A stretch of 64,000 nt of DNA from an uncultured Christensenellaceae bacterium (lineage in GTDB: Bacteria; Bacillota; Clostridia; Christensenellales; Borkfalkiaceae). The notes beneath the pieces are model-generated. The model saw nothing but the letters and a program-made list of their open reading frames with translations, made no database searches and was not told where the DNA came from. The stretch is from contig CAJUNJ010000005.1 in NCBI GenBank assembly GCA_910587825.1, positions 1-64,000 of the forward strand, written 5' to 3'. Below are positions 59,468 to 64,000 of the stretch, in pieces. How positions within the stretch are numbered: position 1 is the first letter of the stretch; every line of letters begins with the position of its first letter. A program made the translations under genes and the position numbers.

Positions 59468-61126
59468 TCAGCGACAAAAATTATTGACGGCGGAAGCAAG
59501 CGCCTTGTACGAACTTTTTATGATATCGTCGTCAAGCCCCGCTCCCCAGAAAACCTGCCCGTCTTTGCCCGTAACGGCAACGTAGGATACCGCCTTTGAC
59601 CGCGAAGACGATGTAAGCGCGTGCTGTTCGTAACCGCTTACGGTAAAGTCTAAACCCAGACAGTCCTTCAACGCGTTTGAAACGGCGTCGAGCCTGCCGT
59701 TGCCGTGCGAGAAGACGGTTAAAGTTTTTCCGTCTTTTGAAATTTTAATATCCGCGTCCACACCGTCGTTTTCGGTAAAGACGCAGTCGGCTATATCGAA
59801 AGCCTTTCTGTTTTTAATAAAGCTGTCTTCGAAAATTTTATAAACTTCTTCGGCGGAGAGTTCCTTATGCGCTCTGTCCGAAAAAGATTTCGCAAGATAG
59901 CCCATTTTCTCTTTCATACCAGCGGGAAGGTCTATGCCGTAAACGCTTTTAAGCACGTAACTCACTCCGCCCTTTCCTGACTGTGAGTTTATGCGTATGA
60001 CGTCGGACTGATAAACCCTGCCGACGTCCGCCGGGTCGATGGGCAGATACGGAACGTTCCATATGCCGAGATTGTTAGCTTTGCGCCACTCCATACCCTT
60101 TGCTATTGCGTCCTGATGCGAACCCGAAAAAGCCGCAAACACCAGACCGCCCGCATACGGCTGTCTTAATCCTACCGTCATACCCGTAAAGCGGGTGTAA
60201 TTTTCACAGACGGCGGGCATATCCGAAAAGTCGAGTTCGGGGTCGACCCCCTGTGAAAACATATTCATTGCAAGAGTAATAATATCGACGTTGCCGGTAC
60301 GTTCGCCGTTGCCGAAAAGCGTGCCTTCTATCCTGTCAGCCCCCGCAAGAAGGCCCATTTCCGCCGCCGCGACGCCGCACCCCCTGTCGTTGTGCGGGTG
60401 CAGGGAAATTATAACGTTTTCCCTTGAAGCGACGTGTTTTATAACGTATTCGACCTGACTTGCATAGACGTGCGGAATTGCGTTTTCCACCGTCGCGGGA
60501 AGGTTTATTATTGCTTTGTTTTGCGCAGTCGGCTTCCAAACGGCGAGGACGGCGTTTATGACCTCGACGGCGTATTCCGGTTCCGTACCCGTGAAAGATT
60601 CCGGCGAGTATTCGAAGGTATAATTTCCGCCCGCGTCATTTGCAAGCCGACTTAAAAGCTTTGCGCCGTTTACGGCAATTTCCTTAATACTGTCTTTGTC
60701 CTTTCTGAACACCTGCTCACGCTGGGCGGAAGAAGTTGAATTGTATACGTGTACTATTACGTTCTTTGCGCCCTTTACCGCCTCGAAAGTCTTTCTTATA
60801 ATATGCTCCCGCGCCTGCGTAAGCACCTGTATGGTAACCCCGTCGGGGATATGATTTTCGTCGATAAGTCTGCGTATAAAATTATATTCGGTATCCGAAG
60901 CCGCGGGAAATCCGACTTCTATCTGCTTGAAGCCCAATTTTAAAAGGAACTTGAAAAATTCAACCTTAACGTCTTCGGACATAGGTTCCACAAGGCTTTG
61001 GTTGCCGTCCCTTAAATCCACGGAACACCAGACGGGCGCGTGCGTAATCATATCGCGCGAAGCCCAGTCAAGGCATTTTTCTTCGGGCAGGTAGTACTGT
61101 TTGGAATACTTCTTATAATTTTGCAT
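59468..61126 (-). CDS. leuA: 2-isopropylmalate synthase (long LeuA2 form)
   Basis: A 552-residue enzyme condensing acetyl-CoA with 2-oxoisovalerate, the first leucine-specific step. The TIM-barrel has WCSVDLRDGNQSL, IEVGFPAAS and HPHNDRGCGVAAAE (metal-binding His pair); the C-terminal LeuA regulatory domain (about 430-550) for leucine feedback is present. Length and sequence fit the longer actinobacterial/clostridial LeuA2 class. No other leu genes are here. The -10 box ends 7 bases before the ATG, with no ribosome site and no T-box or leader peptide. Confidence 0.96.
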   Translation of the reverse strand: MQNYKKYSKQYYLPEEKCLDWASRDMITHAPVWCSVDLRDGNQSLVEPMSEDVKVEFFKFLLKLGFKQIEVGFPAASDTEYNFIRRLIDENHIPDGVTIQVLTQAREHIIRKTFEAVKGAKNVIVHVYNSTSSAQREQVFRKDKDSIKEIAVNGAKLLSRLANDAGGNYTFEYSPESFTGTEPEYAVEVINAVLAVWKPTAQNKAIINLPATVENAIPHVYASQVEYVIKHVASRENVIISLHPHNDRGCGVAAAEMGLLAGADRIEGTLFGNGERTGNVDIITLAMNMFSQGVDPELDFSDMPAVCENYTRFTGMTVGLRQPYAGGLVFAAFSGSHQDAIAKGMEWRKANNLGIWNVPYLPIDPADVGRVYQSDVIRINSQSGKGGVSYVLKSVYGIDLPAGMKEKMGYLAKSFSDRAHKELSAEEVYKIFEDSFIKNRKAFDIADCVFTENDGVDADIKISKDGKTLTVFSHGNGRLDAVSNALKDCLGLDFTVSGYEQHALTSSSRSKAVSYVAVTGKDGQVFWGAGLDDDIIKSSYKALASAVNNFCR

Positions 61127-61133
61127 ACTATCA

Positions 61134-61162
61134 ATTTAACACATAGCAGGGCAAAATGTCAA
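61134..61162 (-). promoter_or_regulatory. promoter of leuA
   Basis: Perfect TTGACA (61157-61162), 17-base spacer, TTAAAT (61134-61139). Transcription should start at or next to the ATG at 61126. Confidence 0.7.
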
Positions 61163-61231
61163 GTCTTTTGAATATACGCGCAAAAATGCGGCGGCGCAAA
61201 TAAAATTATATCCGTATACCCCGAAAATTTC

Positions 61232-61260
61232 TTTACATTTTTTTGCGCCTGTGATAATAT
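61232..61260 (+). promoter_or_regulatory. promoter of the lysine riboswitch/asd operon
   Basis: TTTACA (61232-61237), 17-base spacer, TAATAT (61255-61260), just upstream of the riboswitch. Confidence 0.55.
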
Positions 61261-61265
61261 ATAAA

Positions 61266-61492
61266 CGCATTAGAGGAGCGGGCGAGCATTATTACCCCGA
61301 CGGCAAGGAGTTTAAGAAGGTAATTCCGTTTTAAGCCGCGGGCGAAAGGGCGTCACCGCCGAGATACGGACAGTCCTTCATTCCGCGTCGGGCGCACGGG
61401 TTAATACCTTTGCGACTGTCACTTTAACGTGTTGCGCTAATTGCTTGGACTTTAAACGGCGGTTCGGCAGTGCGGCGCACTGTCTTTTATTA
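61266..61492 (+). promoter_or_regulatory. lysine riboswitch (L box) with expression-platform terminator
   Basis: A roughly 180-base structured leader before lysine-pathway genes. P1 is formed by GCATTAG (61267-61273) and CTAATTGC (61437-61444, one bulge). Conserved L-box pieces are AGAGGAGC (61272-61279), GAAAGGGCG...CCGCCGAGA (61344-61363) and GCGACTGTCAC (61412-61422). It is followed by a compact hairpin around CAGTGC/GCACTG (61466-61484) and TTTTATTATTTTT, the terminator expected to form when lysine is bound. Recognised by pattern, not by a covariance search. Confidence 0.85.
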
Positions 61493-61509
61493 TTTTTAGG
61501 AGAACTGAA

Positions 61510-62586
61510 ATGAAAAAATACAACGTCGGTATAATTGGCGCAACCGGTATGGTCGGACAGCGCTTTATGCTTCTTTTACAGAACCACCCCCGCTTCAACG
61601 TTACGGTGCTTGCCGCTTCGGCTTCGTCGGCGGGCAAAAAATACCGCGACGCGGTCAGAAAATGGCATATGAGCGAACCTATCCCCGAAAAATTCGCCGA
61701 CACGGTAGTAATGGACGCAACCGCAGATATGATTAAAATTGCGGGGGCTGTCGACTTCTGCTTCTGTGCGGTAAATATGAACAAGGAAGAGATTAAACGT
61801 CTTGAATATGCTTACGCCAAACTCGAATGTCCGATAGTTTCAAACAATTCCGCACACCGCGGAACGGACGACGTGCCTATGGTTATACCTGAAATCAATC
61901 CCGAACACCTTGACGTTATACCTTCGCAACGGGCAAGGTTGGGCGTCAAGCGCGGGTTTATCGCAGTTAAGAGCAACTGCTCGCTTCAATCATACGTCCC
62001 CCTCTTACACCCCCTTAAAAAATTCGGGATAAAGAAAGTTGCCGTAACCACATACCAGGCTATTTCGGGGGCAGGCAAAACCTTTGACACTATGCCCGAA
62101 ATCGTCGACAACGTAATACCCTATATCGGCGGGGAAGAACAGAAAAGCGAAATAGAACCGCTTAAAATTTGGGGCGAAGTAAAAGACGGCAAGATAATAC
62201 CCGCAAGCTCGCCCGCGATAACGGCGCAGTGTTTAAGGGTGCCCGTATCCGACGGACACACGGCGGCTTGCTTTGTCAGCTTCGAGCATAAGCCTACAAA
62301 GGAAGAAATTTTGAAAGCCTGGAAAGAATTTTCGGGTCAGCCGCAACAGCTTTTCCTTCCTTCCGCGCCAAAACAGTTTATTCACTACTTCGAAGAAGAC
62401 GACCGTCCCCAGCCCAAACTTGACAGGAATACGGAACTGGGTATGGCGGTGTGCGCGGGCAGACTGAGAGAGGACAGCGTGTTCGATTATAAATTTATCG
62501 GGTTTTCGCATAACACCCTTCGCGGAGCCGCGGGCGGAGCCGTTCTGCTTGCCGAACTGCTTGCCGCAAAGGGCTACTTCGACTGA
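61510..62586 (+). CDS. asd: aspartate-semialdehyde dehydrogenase
   Basis: A 358-residue NADP enzyme reducing aspartyl phosphate to the semialdehyde for lysine, diaminopimelate, threonine and methionine. GATGMVGQRF (about 10-19) is the dinucleotide loop; VKSNCSLQSYVPLLHPL holds the catalytic Cys, and SDGHTACFV-like sequence the His region. The length and SNCSLQ wording fit the archaeal/fungal-like Asd branch also found in Clostridia. TAGGAG lies 6 bases before the ATG; expression is under the lysine riboswitch. Confidence 0.95.
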   Translation: MKKYNVGIIGATGMVGQRFMLLLQNHPRFNVTVLAASASSAGKKYRDAVRKWHMSEPIPEKFADTVVMDATADMIKIAGAVDFCFCAVNMNKEEIKRLEYAYAKLECPIVSNNSAHRGTDDVPMVIPEINPEHLDVIPSQRARLGVKRGFIAVKSNCSLQSYVPLLHPLKKFGIKKVAVTTYQAISGAGKTFDTMPEIVDNVIPYIGGEEQKSEIEPLKIWGEVKDGKIIPASSPAITAQCLRVPVSDGHTAACFVSFEHKPTKEEILKAWKEFSGQPQQLFLPSAPKQFIHYFEEDDRPQPKLDRNTELGMAVCAGRLREDSVFDYKFIGFSHNTLRGAAGGAVLLAELLAAKGYFD

Positions 62587-62634
62587 ATTCACAATTATAC
62601 CGTTTTAAGCTTAAAATATTATGAGAGGTGAAAG

Positions 62635-63522
62635 ATGACAGGATTTTTCAGCGGAATTGCCACTGCAATGATTACCCCGTTTGACGAAAACGGAGTCAAT
62701 CTTGAAGAACTCGGCAAGATGATAGAATTTCAGATTGACGGCGGTACGGACGCTTTGGTAATTTTGGGAACGACGGGCGAACCCGCCACTATGACCGAAG
62801 CCGAAAAAGAAAGCGTTATACGCTATTCCGTAAAGAAAGCTGACGGGCGCATTAAAATTATAGTAGGCACGGGCAGTAACGACACGGCGAAAGCCGTAGC
62901 TTCTTCCGTCAAGGCGGAAAAGTTAGGCGCGGACGGCGTGCTTGCCGTCACCCCCTATTACAACAAATGCACGCAAAAGGGGCTTTACGACTACTATAAA
63001 GCCATTTGCGACGCCGTCAGTATACCCGTTATAGCCTACAACGTGCCGTCGCGCACGTCTGTAAACATACTGCCGGAAACAGTTGAAAAGCTTGCCGAAA
63101 TACCCAATATGGCGGGAATTAAGGAAGCAAGCGGAAATATGGCGCAGGTATGCGAGACTATGCGCAGAATACGCGGTAAGACAGATTTGTATTCGGGTGA
63201 AGATTTCCTTAACCTGCCTATGCTTGCAATAGGCGGAGCGGGACTTATTTCGGTAGCTTCCAACATAGCCCCCGCCCTTCTGAAAAAGATGTACACGCTT
63301 GTAAAGCAAAACAGACTTGAAGAGGCGAACGCCGTACAGGACTTTTTACTGCCGTTGGAAGACGCTTGCTTTTTGGAGGTAAACCCCATTCCCGTTAAGG
63401 CGGCGTACAATATGCTCGGCTTCAACGCGGGCGTACCCCGTTCCCCCCTTACCGAACTTGAAGAAGAAAACAAGATAAAGCTTAAAAAAGCGATTAAAAA
63501 TGCGGGGTTGAAAGGAATATGA
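62635..63522 (+). CDS. dapA: 4-hydroxy-tetrahydrodipicolinate synthase
   Basis: A 295-residue TIM-barrel lyase condensing pyruvate with aspartate semialdehyde. GTTGEPATMTEAEK, the catalytic Tyr in YYNKCTQKGLYDYY, the VPSRTSVNI loop and Schiff-base Lys in GIKEASGN are all present. GAGAGG precedes the ATG. Second gene of the asd-dapA-dapB operon; its product also leads to dipicolinate for spores. Confidence 0.97.
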   Translation: MTGFFSGIATAMITPFDENGVNLEELGKMIEFQIDGGTDALVILGTTGEPATMTEAEKESVIRYSVKKADGRIKIIVGTGSNDTAKAVASSVKAEKLGADGVLAVTPYYNKCTQKGLYDYYKAICDAVSIPVIAYNVPSRTSVNILPETVEKLAEIPNMAGIKEASGNMAQVCETMRRIRGKTDLYSGEDFLNLPMLAIGGAGLISVASNIAPALLKKMYTLVKQNRLEEANAVQDFLLPLEDACFLEVNPIPVKAAYNMLGFNAGVPRSPLTELEEENKIKLKKAIKNAGLKGI

Positions 63523-64000
63523 TTGACGTACTTATCACGGGAATAGGCGGAAAGATGGGCGAAGCCGTGCGTACTATTTTGGAAAACGACAATAAAGCGC
63601 GCGTCGTGTGCGGGGTAGATTTGCACGCGCCCGAAAACTGCAAAGTTCCCGTTTACAAATCCTTTGCCGAAATTAAGGAAAAGGTTGACGTAATTGTAGA
63701 CTTCTCATCCCCTGCCGTCGTTACCGAGGAGCTTGAATGGGCGGTTAAAAATAAAGTTCCCGCAGTGCTTGCGGCAACCGGATATACCGCAGACGACATT
63801 GAATACATAGACGGGTGTTCCGAAAAAATTGCTATATTCCGCACGGCGAATTTTTCGTTGGGTGTAAACCTGCTTGTAAAGTTAGTCAATCAAGCGGCTA
63901 AGACGTTGGGCGAAAATTTCGATATAGAGATAATCGAACGCCACCACAACAAGAAAGCCGACGCGCCGTCGGGTACAGCGCTTATGCTTGCCGACAGCGC
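63519..64000 (+). CDS. dapB: 4-hydroxy-tetrahydrodipicolinate reductase, 5' part
   Basis: The first 160 codons of a NAD(P)H reductase, cut off by the window edge. ITGIGGKMGEAV is the dinucleotide-binding loop, DFSSPAV and ATGYTADD follow, and the ERHHNKKADAPSGTAL segment with its catalytic His pair and Lys is intact. ATG overlaps the dapA stop by 4 bases (ATGA), with AAAGGAAT as ribosome site. Confidence 0.96.
   Translation, partial: MIDVLITGIGGKMGEAVRTILENDNKARVVCGVDLHAPENCKVPVYKSFAEIKEKVDVIVDFSSPAVVTEELEWAVKNKVPAVLAATGYTADDIEYIDGCSEKIAIFRTANFSLGVNLLVKLVNQAAKTLGENFDIEIIERHHNKKADAPSGTALMLADS

Noticed and set aside
61127..61231. T-box or leucine leader peptide upstream of leuA
   Set aside because: The promoter lies immediately before the ATG, leaving no room for a leader, and no T-box motif is seen.

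Overview
The window looks like chromosome from an anaerobic, spore-forming member of the Clostridia, probably an uncultured gut-type lineage. The evidence is an [FeFe]-hydrogenase, rubrerythrin, a thioredoxin-reductase-like flavoprotein without a visible NADPH motif, the spoIIGA-sigE-sigG cluster, spoVB and spoVT, lgt with several lipobox proteins, and a lysine riboswitch on asd-dapA-dapB. There is no sign of a plasmid, complete phage, insertion sequence or CRISPR array. The family-level placement is a guess; the order/class-level placement is well supported by the sporulation genes.

Layout. 1-1.7 kb: a leftward promoter leaving the window, a small possibly frameshifted gene, and a WYL-type regulator. 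1.7-8.0 kb: one tightly packed leftward operon (mgtC-like, prmA, rsmE, mtaB, prsW-like protease, HIT, aldose-epimerase-like) mixing ribosome/tRNA modification with membrane functions. 8.1-10.5 kb: group-B-like [FeFe]-hydrogenase followed by a ferredoxin-type thioredoxin reductase candidate. 10.6-17.8 kb: an FtsX-type ABC transporter, a small YcxB-like membrane protein, a tRNA-Leu whose 5' half is duplicated around a 175-bp insert, and a heterodimeric ABC exporter. 17.9-25.3 kb: a 2100-residue Cys-repeat lipoprotein divergent from rubrerythrin, which is coupled to a small Asn/Lys/Cys-rich gene that appears frameshifted. 25.3-35.4 kb: lipoprotein, ftsY-smc-rnc-plsX, vanW-like, PHP phosphatase, recF. 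35.5-38.8 kb: dnaA and mnmG on the plus strand, with no dnaN and no DnaA-box cluster. 38.8-39.9 kb: two small Cys-rich proteins divergent from two tandem XRE repressors, with matching palindromic operators placed inside the promoters. 39.9-46.6 kb: operon of a DUF624-like membrane protein, methyltransferase, Hsp33, TPR protein and a helical unknown, then a MATE transporter. 46.9-50.5 kb: a second large repeat-bearing surface lipoprotein. 50.8-59.5 kb: sigG, sigE, spoIIGA, small membrane/XRE genes, dusB, mazG, spoVB, spoVT, lgt. 59.5-64 kb: leuA, then divergently the lysine riboswitch, asd, dapA and the start of dapB.

Themes. Redox and oxygen handling (hydrogenase, flavoprotein, rubrerythrin, redox-regulated Hsp33) fits a strict anaerobe. 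Lgt in this window would lipidate the lipobox proteins at 17.9, 25.3 and 46.9 kb. Lysine-pathway genes also feed dipicolinate for spores. Several genes (hydrogenase, MATE, leuA, one XRE regulator) have near-consensus promoters whose -10 box ends only about 6-9 bases before the start codon, so they look leaderless.

The best candidates for something undescribed are the Cys-rich protein/tandem XRE locus, the tRNA-Leu insertion with its repeat family, the rubrerythrin-coupled Asn/Lys/Cys gene, and the pyridine-nucleotide-independent thioredoxin reductase next to a hydrogenase. All functional calls rest on reading motifs by eye; no database search was run.
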